Shown here: one piece after another, positions 25,812 to 34,299 of the stretch | Numbering within the stretch: the first letter of the stretch is position 1 | Layout of the letters: every line of letters begins with the position of its first letter | DNA from: JBDXHU01 sp039989475 | Lineage (GTDB): Bacteria > Pseudomonadota > Gammaproteobacteria > Pseudomonadales > Halieaceae | Length of the DNA: 64,000 bases | Assembly (NCBI GenBank): GCA_039989475.1 | Contig: JBDXHU010000002.1 | Span: forward strand, 62,001 to 126,000 | Direction of reading: 5' to 3' | Position numbers and translations under genes: made by a program | The notes under the pieces: generated by a model | The model's database searches: none | What the model saw: the letters and a program-made list of their open reading frames with translations, nothing else | Told to the model about the DNA's origin: nothing

Positions 25812-26663
25812 ATGCGCTGGTTGAAGGTGTTTGTACTGGGTATGGCGGCCCTGCTGTTACTGGCAATGCTGGGAGTTTACTTTTACCTGCGAGCTATCGG
25901 CATCGTGCCACGCGCCATCTATGAGACCGAGCCACCTGTATTACCGGACTTTGGCGCTCCGGCTATTCTGGTATTGACCAAGGCCAATGGCTTTGTGCAC
26001 GAGGCTGCGATTCCGGCGGCGGATGCTGCCTTCGCCGCCATAGCGGAGGAGCAGGGCTGGGAACTGTTTATTACCGACAATGCAGCCAGTCATAACAGCG
26101 AGGACCTTAAGAAGTTCAAGCTGGTCATATGGAACAATGTGTCTGGTGATGTGCTCACCGCAGATCAGCGCCAGGCGCTGAAAGGCTGGATTGAGTCTGG
26201 CGGTGGTTGGCTAGGCGTTCACGGTGCCGGGGGCGACTTCAGTTATGACTGGGACTGGTATGTCGAGGCGCTTATTGGCACCCAGTTTATCGGGCATCCT
26301 ATGGACCCCCAGTTTCAGTCGGCTGATGTACTGGTCGCCGAACCGGAGAATACCATTACTGCACATATCCCCAGTCCCTGGCGGATAGACAATGAGGAGT
26401 GGTACGCCTTCGCCACGAATCCCCGCGAGCTCGGCTACGAAATTCTGCTGACCATTGATGAGTCTTCCTATGTCACCCGCGGTGAGACCATGCTGATGGA
26501 TGACAATATGGACGGCGAGCATCCCCTGGCCTGGCGCCACCAACTGGGACAGGGCAGGGTGCTGTATTCCGCTATCGGTCATCAGGCTGCGACCTATGAG
26601 ATGCCGGTCTACCGCCGCTTTCTGGCTGAGGCCATGCGCTGGGCGCTGGATAAGTCGCCGTGA
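25812..26663 (+). CDS. Membrane-anchored ThuA-like protein 2
   Basis: A 283-residue paralogue of the 22311-23204 protein with the same architecture: membrane anchor at about residues 5-28, then a ThuA-like domain with ILVLTKANGFVHE, GGGWLGVHGAGGDF, NEEWYAF and SAIGHQAATYE. The two copies differ widely in sequence, so the duplication is old or each has its own substrate. It lies 12 bases after the GMC gene and overlaps the next gene by four bases, placing it inside the same transcription unit. Confidence 0.83.
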   Translation: MRWLKVFVLGMAALLLLAMLGVYFYLRAIGIVPRAIYETEPPVLPDFGAPAILVLTKANGFVHEAAIPAADAAFAAIAEEQGWELFITDNAASHNSEDLKKFKLVIWNNVSGDVLTADQRQALKGWIESGGGWLGVHGAGGDFSYDWDWYVEALIGTQFIGHPMDPQFQSADVLVAEPENTITAHIPSPWRIDNEEWYAFATNPRELGYEILLTIDESSYVTRGETMLMDDNMDGEHPLAWRHQLGQGRVLYSAIGHQAATYEMPVYRRFLAEAMRWALDKSP

Positions 26664-28267
26664 ACAGGCTCGACCTGGAGCGTCCGCAAGATCGACTCTT
26701 TCCGAAAATCCTGGGGCGCCAGGCGCGGGATAATGGTGGCGCCACCTTCCTGTTAAACGACCGGGAGAGCATTAGCTTTGCCGAGGCTGAAGCCATCACC
26801 GATCGACTCGCCGGGGGCTTGTCCGCCCTGGGTATTGGCGCCGGCGATCGCGTCTGCCTGCTGATGAGCAATTGCATCGAGTTTGTATTGATCACCCTGG
26901 CGGTTAACAAGCTCGGCGCCCTCTGGGTGCCGGTTAATACCGATTACCGCGGTGAATGGTTACGCGATACCCTGCAACGTTCACGCGCCGCGTTGCTGTT
27001 CTGCGATCAGGAGATGTTGCCCAGGGTGCAGGCACTGGGTTCGGAGTTGCAATTGGGTGAGCGCGTGCTGCTCGCTGATGAGCCCCTGGCGGGTTGGCAT
27101 AGCTACCGGGAATTGCTTGACAGTGAACCCCTGAACTCCGATTACGCCGAACAGGATTATGGCGATACCTGCGCCATACTCTGGACGTCCGGGACAACTG
27201 GCAAGTCAAAGGGCGTCATGCAGAACTACAACGGCTGGATTCGCGGCATCTACCAGGGTGCCAGCCTCATGTTTGACTCCCGGCCCGGCGATGTCATCTA
27301 TTGTGCGCTGCCGCTGTTTAATACCGGGGCCTGGATTACTTCTGTCTACCGGGCGCTGCTGGAAGGTATCCCCTGCGTCATCGAGCCGAAATTCTCAGTC
27401 ACGAATTTCTGGGACAGGGTGGAACATTTCCAGGCCACCCAGGTATTCCTGATTGGCGCCATGGGCGTGTTCCTGTGGAATGCGCCGGAAGGCCCGCAGG
27501 ATGCAGACACCACTTTGCGCAAGGCCTTGATCGTGCCGTTCCCTCCGGATATCTGGGAGCCTTTTGAAGAGCGCTTTGGACTGCAATTACTCACTGCGGG
27601 CCTGGGCATGAGCGAATGCCAGTTAATCGCCAACCAGTTGACTGCAACCCAGCCGCTGCCACCTTACTCACTGGGATATCCACCGGATGATATTGAGCTG
27701 AGGCTCTGCGACGACGATGGCAAGGAGGTAGCTGTGGGTGAGGCAGGGGAAATGTGCATCAGGCCGAAAGCGCCCCATATACTCTTCAATGGCTACTTCG
27801 ATGATGCCGCTGCCACCGCCAATGCCTATCGCGGTGATTGGTTCCTGACTGGCGATATGGCACGCCAGGATGCGGAGACAGGCGCCCTGTTTTTCGTTGA
27901 TCGCAAGAAAGACGCGGTGCGCTTTGCGGGTCGCAATATTTCCACTCTGGAGGTGGAGAGTGTGTTCCGTCGCCATCCGGCAATCGAGGATGTAGCCGCC
28001 TTTGGTATTCCTTCTGCGGAAATCGACAGTGAGGATGAATTGAAGTTGAATATTGTATTGAAAGCAGATGCCACGGCGACGGCGGAAGAACTCTGCGCTT
28101 TTGTTAACGGCATTGCGCCGCATTACTTCGTGCCGCGCTATATCGATTTCGTTGACGCGCTGCCCTATACCCCGACCAACAAGGTGCAGAAGTACAAGCT
28201 GAGGGAGCAGGGTGTGGGCGAGGCGACCTGGGACCTCAAGCAGTCCGGCTTTGAGGTACAGCGCTAG
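26660..28267 (+). CDS. Acyl-CoA synthetase / AMP-dependent ligase
   Basis: Class I adenylate-forming ligase that activates a carboxylic acid to its CoA thioester in the cytoplasm. The 535-residue protein shows the P-loop LWTSGTTGKSKG (around 174-185), the adenylate motif YSLGYP, GDWFLTGDMAR, and a C-terminal lysine in PTNKVQKYKL. The start GTG overlaps the ThuA-like stop. It resembles fatty-acid or crotonobetaine-type ligases, but the acid is not identifiable. Its place after an envelope oxidation module suggests it activates an acid linked to that module. Confidence 0.88.
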   Translation: MNRLDLERPQDRLFPKILGRQARDNGGATFLLNDRESISFAEAEAITDRLAGGLSALGIGAGDRVCLLMSNCIEFVLITLAVNKLGALWVPVNTDYRGEWLRDTLQRSRAALLFCDQEMLPRVQALGSELQLGERVLLADEPLAGWHSYRELLDSEPLNSDYAEQDYGDTCAILWTSGTTGKSKGVMQNYNGWIRGIYQGASLMFDSRPGDVIYCALPLFNTGAWITSVYRALLEGIPCVIEPKFSVTNFWDRVEHFQATQVFLIGAMGVFLWNAPEGPQDADTTLRKALIVPFPPDIWEPFEERFGLQLLTAGLGMSECQLIANQLTATQPLPPYSLGYPPDDIELRLCDDDGKEVAVGEAGEMCIRPKAPHILFNGYFDDAAATANAYRGDWFLTGDMARQDAETGALFFVDRKKDAVRFAGRNISTLEVESVFRRHPAIEDVAAFGIPSAEIDSEDELKLNIVLKADATATAEELCAFVNGIAPHYFVPRYIDFVDALPYTPTNKVQKYKLREQGVGEATWDLKQSGFEVQR

Positions 28268-29463
28268 TGTCCGCTCAGCCCTGGTTGGATAACAAGCAGT
28301 GGTCCGCCAGCGGTATCAGCTCGGGCTCCAAACACGCTCGTTGGTTATTTGCGGGTTTTACTCTGCTGTGGAATCTGCTGACACTGCCCATGTTTTTCCA
28401 GTACGAGAAAATCTGGCGCGATCTGCAGCGCGACCCGGAAATGAGTTTCATCTTTATCTTCCTGGTGGTCGGGGTGCTGCTAATAGTAATGTCAGTCAGG
28501 TCATTCCTGCAGTGGCGCCGCTTTGGTCCCAGCCCGCTGATACTTGATCCCTATCCGGGATCCAGCGGCGGCCAGGTCGGTGGCATAATCGATACCCGCA
28601 TTCCCTTTCAGGCCGGGCAGCGCTTTGATGTGACCCTCAGTTGTCTCTATAGCTATGTCAGCGGTTCCGGCAAGAACCGCAGCCGCAGTGAGAAGATCAA
28701 GTGGCAATCCGATGGCGTCTGCCATATGGCGCGCAGCGGGCTGGGTACTGAATTGACCTTCCGCTTCGATGTGCCGGGCGGACTGCCAAGCTCGGACCAC
28801 CCGCGGGGCAGTGCCTACCATGTGTGGCGGGTCAGTATCAGCTGCGAACTGGACGGACCGGATTTCAGTCGCCGCTACGAGATTCCTGTCTACAACACCG
28901 CGGTCAGCTCCAGTTTGTCAGAAGGCACCGAGAGTCACGCCGCAACCGTGGATGCTGCTATGGAAGGGGTGGAATCCATCGCTGACATTACGCCCATAGC
29001 CGGCGGCATTGATGCGTTTTTCCCGGCTTTCCAGCGTCCGGGCCAGGGTTTCGCCATGATCCTGTTCGGTCTGGTGTTTGCTGGCGCAGGTTACTTCGTG
29101 GGCAGCAATGATGCGCCGATTATTTTCCCACTCATCTTCATCCCTGTCGGCAGCCTCATCGCCTGCGGGGGTGTTTACTACCTGGGCAAGTCGCTGCGAG
29201 TCTCGGTCACGGCTGACGGTGTGCGCACCCGGCGCTTCTTGTTTGGCTATCCCCTGACCAGCAAACAGCTGGGACGCCAGGCGATGGCGCGCTTCGAAAT
29301 CGACCAGAGCGCGACCATGACCACCGGCAACAAGACCACGGTCTATTACCGGCTCTATGCCAATGGCACAGCGGGGCAGCGCTTCCCGGTAGCCGAGCGC
29401 CTGTCCAGCCGGGCCGAAATCGAGCTATTGAAGGATACATTCGAGACCTATCTCAGCGTCTAG
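28267..29463 (+). CDS. Membrane protein resembling DUF3592 family
   Basis: A 398-residue protein with two membrane helices at about residues 25-45 and 58-80, a soluble beta-rich domain (~95-230), two further helices around 260-310, and a C-terminal cytoplasmic-type domain. The arrangement of a beta domain between helices resembles DUF3592-like proteins. The start GTG overlaps the previous stop (TAGTG), so it is the last gene of the run beginning at 21916. The function is unknown. Confidence 0.72.
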   Translation: MSAQPWLDNKQWSASGISSGSKHARWLFAGFTLLWNLLTLPMFFQYEKIWRDLQRDPEMSFIFIFLVVGVLLIVMSVRSFLQWRRFGPSPLILDPYPGSSGGQVGGIIDTRIPFQAGQRFDVTLSCLYSYVSGSGKNRSRSEKIKWQSDGVCHMARSGLGTELTFRFDVPGGLPSSDHPRGSAYHVWRVSISCELDGPDFSRRYEIPVYNTAVSSSLSEGTESHAATVDAAMEGVESIADITPIAGGIDAFFPAFQRPGQGFAMILFGLVFAGAGYFVGSNDAPIIFPLIFIPVGSLIACGGVYYLGKSLRVSVTADGVRTRRFLFGYPLTSKQLGRQAMARFEIDQSATMTTGNKTTVYYRLYANGTAGQRFPVAERLSSRAEIELLKDTFETYLSV

Positions 29464-29527
29464 ACAGCTGCCAACAGGCCTGCGATTTTGTTACCCTGCG
29501 CGCTTCGTTTTAAATCTGACTATTTGC

Positions 29528-30385
29528 ATGACAGAGCACAATCAGGAATTTGTAATCTCCTCTGCGAGCGAGGATCCGACTTCCCTGCGCGAGCGCTTCC
29601 AGCAGCAGGGCTATTTGTATTTTCAGAACTATGTCAGCGCTGAGCGCTGCGAGGCGATGCTGGATGAGCTGCTGGTGCAGCTGGCGCCCCATATAACAGC
29701 TGTCAATGTGGGGCGGGCGCCGGCCCTGGCCGGTGACCCTTTCTTTGAAACCGACCCCACCTGGGACGAGGTCTACCCCAAAATCCAGTCGCTGGAATCC
29801 TTCCACAGCTTTTTCCACGAGGCAGAGATCCAGTCGCTTATGGAGACGGTGAGCGACAGCGAGGTGTTTGTTTACCCGATGAAGATGGCGCGGGTGTCAA
29901 CGCCGCGCAAGATTGGCTACGAGACGCCGCCGCACCAGGACGCGCACTCCCACAACGCGGGCCCGACGATGGCCGGTATATGGGTGGCCTTGCACGATAT
30001 CAGCGAGGACATGGGGCGGGTGAAAGTGCTGGCGGGCAGTCACAAGCGCGGGGTCCGACCCGTCTTTAGCACGCAGGGTGTGGGGGGGATACAGTGTGAG
30101 ATTTACGAGGATGAAAAAGTCTGGCACGTGTCAGACTTCAACCAGGGCGATGTCTTGATATTTCATTCCTGCACGGTGCACAAGGCGGAACCAAATACTT
30201 CAGAAAATTCAGTGCGCCTGAGTATAGATACCCGCTTTTGCGACTACGGTGCGCCGGTGTTTTCCACCAACCTCGAACCCCATCACGGCTGGCGCATCGA
30301 GGGCCTGGATTGGGAAACCATCTACCAGGGCTGGGAGCAGCCCCATTACCAGTACTACTGGAAGGACTATCCCGGTTTGTTCTAG
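29528..30385 (+). CDS. Phytanoyl-CoA dioxygenase (PhyH) family oxygenase
   Basis: Non-haem iron, 2-oxoglutarate-dependent dioxygenase of the PhyH family. The iron triad is visible as His136 and Asp138 in PPHQDAHSH and His219 in CTVHKAEPN; Arg230 may bind 2-oxoglutarate. The 285-residue length is typical. No Shine-Dalgarno sequence is seen before ATG 29528, and a weak TTGTTA/TTAAAT pair (29488-29515) would give a very short leader. The stop codon lies inside a 15-base tandem duplication. The substrate may be a hydroxylated lipid or other metabolite. Confidence 0.86.
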   Translation: MTEHNQEFVISSASEDPTSLRERFQQQGYLYFQNYVSAERCEAMLDELLVQLAPHITAVNVGRAPALAGDPFFETDPTWDEVYPKIQSLESFHSFFHEAEIQSLMETVSDSEVFVYPMKMARVSTPRKIGYETPPHQDAHSHNAGPTMAGIWVALHDISEDMGRVKVLAGSHKRGVRPVFSTQGVGGIQCEIYEDEKVWHVSDFNQGDVLIFHSCTVHKAEPNTSENSVRLSIDTRFCDYGAPVFSTNLEPHHGWRIEGLDWETIYQGWEQPHYQYYWKDYPGLF

Positions 30386-30400
30386 CCCGGTTTGTTCTGG
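30371..30400 (+). repeat. 15-bp tandem duplication across the PhyH stop codon
   Basis: CCCGGTTTGTTCTAG (30371-30385) is followed directly by CCCGGTTTGTTCTGG (30386-30400). The TAG in the first copy is the stop of the dioxygenase; in the second copy the same position is TGG. Reading on from the second copy gives about 25 further sense codons before TAA. Confidence 0.85.
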
Positions 30401-30500
30401 TTCTTGCCGAAAAGCCTGCCCGTCTATCCGGAACTGCTCGACAACAAACGCCGTTGCTGCAATAACAGCTAAGCCGTGGGAACCAGCAACAGGGCGAGGC

Positions 30501-30517
30501 GCATAGCCTGACTATGC
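30501..30517 (+). other. Short inverted repeat upstream of 30585 gene
   Basis: GCATAG and CTATGC flank a 5-base loop. It lies in the 199-base gap between the dioxygenase and the unknown gene at 30585; apart from this and the tandem duplication nothing else is recognised in the gap. It could be a weak hairpin or a regulator site. Confidence 0.35.
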
Positions 30518-30584
30518 AAAGCGTCAATGACAGTATATAAATGTCGGTCTGGGTTTCTGCGACAACAATTCAAGGAGAGATGTC

Positions 30585-31463
30585 ATGTCTGTCGACTGGG
30601 AATTTTGTATCGTTCACGAGGAGTCGCCGAACTTCAGCGTGGAGGAGATGCTGAAAATGCTCGCTCACCTGGAGTCTGCCGGTTACCTGCAGAATATTGC
30701 CTTCGAGGGTTTTCGTGGTGACGATTCGGTAGCATTGGCTGACCTTGATGCGGTTGCCAACTGGTTGCAAACAGATGGGGGCAGCTGGGATACGGTGCAT
30801 TGTGACTACTCTATTTCGGTGCTGGGGGATCCAGTGGAATCCCAGACGCTTTACCCGGTTTTCTCCAATCTATGTGACGAATTGATGGACGCTTCCGGCC
30901 TGGCGAGTGACGAGGGTGTTGTCAGCCCCGTCTATTCAATGTCGGTCTCGCCGGGCGGAGTTGATGTCCATATGGAAGGCTATATCAACGACGAGATCTT
31001 TATGGCGATACTCGGGAAAAAGCCAACCGTCACCGCGCTTGTGCAGGGCCTGTCAGCGGCAGTTAATCGGCCCATGCACATGGTCGTGATGGAGAGTATA
31101 AGCTGGATGCGGGAAGTGCCGGTGGAAGAGGTTCTCAGTCGCATAAAGGCCGACATCGAATCAGGAATGGCCGGTGCCAGTGAGGAATTCAAGGCGCTGG
31201 TAGGGGATAAGCTCATCGAGCCCGTGCAGCGCAGCTTCAACTCAAATAGTGAGTATCCGCGGGAGAATTACTGGGTGGTGACCGAGGAGTTTGAGCACAA
31301 TAAGCATATGTGCTTCGCCGCCTACGACCCCTCGGCCACTTGCTGGTACATGGCGCGACCGCTGCAGGACGAAGAGGCTGATTACCTGGGCTTCTACCCC
31401 TCTGTCTTCAGCAGCTTTGTCTATATGATCGAGCAGGAGATGGATCGCCGCACCGGCGACTGA
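30585..31463 (+). CDS. Protein of unknown function
   Basis: A 292-residue acidic, soluble-looking protein with no signal peptide or membrane helix. ATG 30585 is preceded by a good ribosome-binding site (AAGGAGAG). No familiar motif is visible. The tryptophans and conserved-looking blocks SVSPGGVDVHMEG and YMARPLQDEEADYLGFYP suggest a folded domain rather than a spurious frame. It stands alone, convergent with the lipoprotein gene at 31499-32434. No function is proposed. Confidence 0.7.
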   Translation: MSVDWEFCIVHEESPNFSVEEMLKMLAHLESAGYLQNIAFEGFRGDDSVALADLDAVANWLQTDGGSWDTVHCDYSISVLGDPVESQTLYPVFSNLCDELMDASGLASDEGVVSPVYSMSVSPGGVDVHMEGYINDEIFMAILGKKPTVTALVQGLSAAVNRPMHMVVMESISWMREVPVEEVLSRIKADIESGMAGASEEFKALVGDKLIEPVQRSFNSNSEYPRENYWVVTEEFEHNKHMCFAAYDPSATCWYMARPLQDEEADYLGFYPSVFSSFVYMIEQEMDRRTGD

Positions 31464-31498
31464 TTCGATTTAGCGACTGCATCATGGTGAGCAGGCAG

Positions 31499-32434
31499 CT
31501 AATCCGCTGTTAGTGTTCGGACTGCTGCCGCCAGGCTGGCAGTGTCCGCTCCCAGGTTCTCCAGGTAATTACCACTGTCTGGACGATTACCCATAGGCCG
31601 CAATACCACCGGCGTAATACCACGGTTTAGAAGCTGTGCGCGGGTGCCTGCTGTGGGCTCTGCCTCCCACAACATGATCCGGGCCGGGTGTGACTGCAGG
31701 AGTCTGTCCAGTTTTACCCACTCCGTATCTGCCGGGCTCTGGTCGGGCTCCCAATGCAGGGCCTTGCCGTTAAGTTGATAGCGGCGCTGCAGGTACTGAT
31801 AGACCGGGTGTGAGTAGAGTAGTGGGGCGCCATCAAGTCGCCTGCCTATGCCGGTCAACTCGTCGTCACGCTTGCGCAGGGCGGAGAGTAGTTCATTGCG
31901 ACGCTGAACAATGAGCTCAGCGGATTCAGGTAGCCGTTGTGAGAGCGACTCGGCTATGGCGGAGACTTGTTGGCTGTAGAGACTCACATCCAGCCACACT
32001 GTGAATGCGAGTTCTCCGTGGCTGTGATCGCCCTCGGGGCCATGGCTGTGAAGCGGCCCGGTATCCGCGGCGATTAATTGATCAGTGAAACCCTGCGAGG
32101 TATCCAGCAGCCGGTTTTGCGGCAGGCTAACCCTGGCGATCCATTTCGCATAATTGGCGCCGTTGAGCAAAATCAGTTCTGCCTGCTGGTAGTCGGCGAC
32201 GGTGTTGATATCCGGTTGCCAAAACGCGGGATCGATACCTGCTGGTGCTGGAAAGTGCACCTCTGCAGCGTCTCCAGCCAGCTCCTGTGCTGCCCAGGCC
32301 AGCGGATAGTTCACACTGTAGATGCCGGGCGCCTGGGAGGTTTCGACCGTTTCAGTATTTTCTGTGGGATCCCCCAACTGTTGGCCGCAGGCCGAGAGCA
32401 TCAGTAGGCATAGCAGTAAATTTACTCGTCGCAT
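31499..32434 (-). CDS. ZnuA/TroA-like solute-binding lipoprotein, divergent metal site
   Basis: The start ATG 32434 (MRRVNLL) gives 311 residues with a lipobox LMLSAC, so Cys16 would be lipidated. The body resembles cluster A-I zinc/manganese-binding proteins, including a His-rich loop at about 129-139. One ligand His is kept (His209 in YSHPVYQYL), but the usual DPHxWL motif reads AFTVWL, with Thr145 in place of the His. It starts inside the stop of an FtsX-type permease (TGATG), an unusual partner for a ZnuA-like protein, which normally works with ZnuBC. Metal handling is inferred. Confidence 0.78.
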   Translation of the reverse strand: MRRVNLLLCLLMLSACGQQLGDPTENTETVETSQAPGIYSVNYPLAWAAQELAGDAAEVHFPAPAGIDPAFWQPDINTVADYQQAELILLNGANYAKWIARVSLPQNRLLDTSQGFTDQLIAADTGPLHSHGPEGDHSHGELAFTVWLDVSLYSQQVSAIAESLSQRLPESAELIVQRRNELLSALRKRDDELTGIGRRLDGAPLLYSHPVYQYLQRRYQLNGKALHWEPDQSPADTEWVKLDRLLQSHPARIMLWEAEPTAGTRAQLLNRGITPVVLRPMGNRPDSGNYLENLGADTASLAAAVRTLTAD

Positions 32435-33621
32435 CACATCACCACCGCCTGTAGTAGCGGCGCTCCAAACCAATTCGTCAGCAGCACCAGCACCGCCGCT
32501 AGAACAGCAGCGGCCAGTAGTACCATCACCACTTCTGCCAGCATCAAGCACAGAATTGCCGGCTGTGAGCCGCCCAGGCGGTACAGGGTTTCCTGCTCGG
32601 GTCGCCGGGCGCGCCAGGATAATAAGAACACCAATAGCACCACCGCCGCGGTGGCTATTGCCACCATACTCATCGCTACCAATACATAGCGCTGCACCGC
32701 GAAGACAGTGTCCAGTAACTGTTTGATAACGGTGCGTGGTTGCAACAACTGCAGGGTGGGATGTGACTGGTAGCGGCCCTGGATCAATACCCTGGCTTTG
32801 TCGCTGCGCGGTGCCGGCAGTATCGCTGTTAAAGGCAGTTCGGCCTCGCTGCCGTGAAAATGAAAGGAGTCGATGTTGTCCGGGGTGATCTCGTTGTATT
32901 GCACGAGTGAGGCATTAGCGACAATGCGATCATCCTCGTTCTTTAAGATGGCGCCCGCCGCTTCGGGCCTGCTTAACTCCTGGTGGCCGTGACCAATGCC
33001 CTCGATGATCCAGGCGGTTTTCAGGTCGACGAAAATGGCCTCGTCGTCGGGGCTGTAGGAACGCGCCAAGACTCCGACCACCGGCATTTTCAGGGGGTAG
33101 ACACCGGCAATATCAAACACGCTCTCCGGCGAGGACAGCACGCTGTCTCCCACGGTGACGCCCAGACTCGCCGCCGCAGTGGCGCCCAGAACTGCCTCGC
33201 CGAGGGTGGCCAGCTGGCGCCCCTGCACTATCTCCAGGTTGCGAAAGTCAAAATAATCCAGGGTCGTGCCGACAATCGGCGCAGCCTGGCTGTGATAGCG
33301 GGCATAAAGCGGAATCGGGTCGACCAGCGCCGAGACCCGCAGTTCGTCCAGCTTTCCATAGCTAAAAGCAGGCGGTCGCTCTTCGGAAAAATACAGCGCA
33401 TTCAACACCAATTCCAGGGGACTGCCACGCGCGCCCAATAGTAGTGGAGTGGCGTCTGCGCGGGCATTCATATCGCGGGCGGTTTGCTCAACCACCAGCT
33501 GCAAACCCAGGGGCAGGTAGAGCACCAGGGTTACCGCGGCCACCAGGATGGATGCCTTCCAGCGGTGCCAGGCCAGGTAGCGCCAGGCGAGATAGAGCAC
33601 CCCGTTCACGCGGCCCTCCAC
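32434..33621 (-). CDS. FtsX/MacB-type ABC permease
   Basis: A 395-residue permease with the FtsX layout: one helix near residues 22-44, a large extracytoplasmic domain to about 300, then three helices at about 305-335, 345-365 and 370-390. Such permeases act in lipoprotein sorting or macrolide/lipid export rather than solute import. It overlaps the upstream ATPase gene by 16 bases and the lipoprotein gene by one base. Start MEGRVNG at 33621 is used; MNGVLYL-like alternatives are not present. Confidence 0.85.
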   Translation of the reverse strand: MEGRVNGVLYLAWRYLAWHRWKASILVAAVTLVLYLPLGLQLVVEQTARDMNARADATPLLLGARGSPLELVLNALYFSEERPPAFSYGKLDELRVSALVDPIPLYARYHSQAAPIVGTTLDYFDFRNLEIVQGRQLATLGEAVLGATAAASLGVTVGDSVLSSPESVFDIAGVYPLKMPVVGVLARSYSPDDEAIFVDLKTAWIIEGIGHGHQELSRPEAAGAILKNEDDRIVANASLVQYNEITPDNIDSFHFHGSEAELPLTAILPAPRSDKARVLIQGRYQSHPTLQLLQPRTVIKQLLDTVFAVQRYVLVAMSMVAIATAAVVLLVFLLSWRARRPEQETLYRLGGSQPAILCLMLAEVVMVLLAAAVLAAVLVLLTNWFGAPLLQAVVM

Positions 33622-34274
33622 ATATTGAGCTCATTAAAATCCATGACGCGGTCGAAGCGGTCCAGCAGGTCGTGATCGTGGGTGACCGCCAATAGCGTTG
33701 CCCCGTGTTCTCGCGCATAGTCCAGCAGTAAGTCCAGTACCACGAACTTGTTGGCGGGATCGAGATTGCCGGTGGGCTCATCGGCAAGGATAAGCGGCGG
33801 TTCCAGCAGCAGCGCACGTGCTACCGCCACCCGCTGGCGCTCTCCCTGGGATAGTTGTGCTGGATGACGATCGAGCTTGTCACTGATGCCAAGGCGCCCT
33901 GCCATGCTATCTACGCGTTGTTGCATGGTCGCAGTCACCGACAGGTCGCGACCAATACGCAGGGGCAGCAGGATGTTGTCCCGGATGTTGAGGTAGTCGA
34001 GCAACTCAAAATTCTGGAACACCAGGCCAAGCGAGCGGATACGAAAATCGCGGCGTTGGGCATCCGCTAAGGCCGCGACTGATTCACCGGCTACCTCCAC
34101 GCTGCCTGCATCTGGCAGCAACACGCCGGCCAGCAGGTTGAGCAGGGTGGTCTTGCCACAGCCGCTGGGACCAATCAGGGCCACGTGCTCCTGGTTCTCC
34201 ACGCGGGTGTGTTTTAGCTGCAGGGAAAAACTGCTCTGTGGGTAGTGGAACTGGAGGTCGCGTAGTTCAATCAT
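33606..34274 (-). CDS. LolD/MacB-type ABC ATPase
   Basis: Energy-coupling subunit of the adjacent permease. The start ATG 34274 (MIELRDL) gives 222 residues, the usual LolD-class length; the frame remains open to 34325 but that N-terminus is not plausible. Walker A is GPSGCGKTT, the signature LSQGERQR, and Walker B ILADEPTGNLD. It follows the unknown 571-residue gene by 25 bases and overlaps the permease gene by 16. Confidence 0.92.
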   Translation of the reverse strand: MIELRDLQFHYPQSSFSLQLKHTRVENQEHVALIGPSGCGKTTLLNLLAGVLLPDAGSVEVAGESVAALADAQRRDFRIRSLGLVFQNFELLDYLNIRDNILLPLRIGRDLSVTATMQQRVDSMAGRLGISDKLDRHPAQLSQGERQRVAVARALLLEPPLILADEPTGNLDPANKFVVLDLLLDYAREHGATLLAVTHDHDLLDRFDRVMDFNELNMWRAA

Positions 34275-34299
34275 GCCGGTGTCGTTACAGATCCATCTA

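Noticed and set aside
30521..30545. TATATAAA as a promoter for the 30585 gene
   Set aside because: A -10-like block exists, but no -35-like hexamer lies at 15-19 bases upstream.
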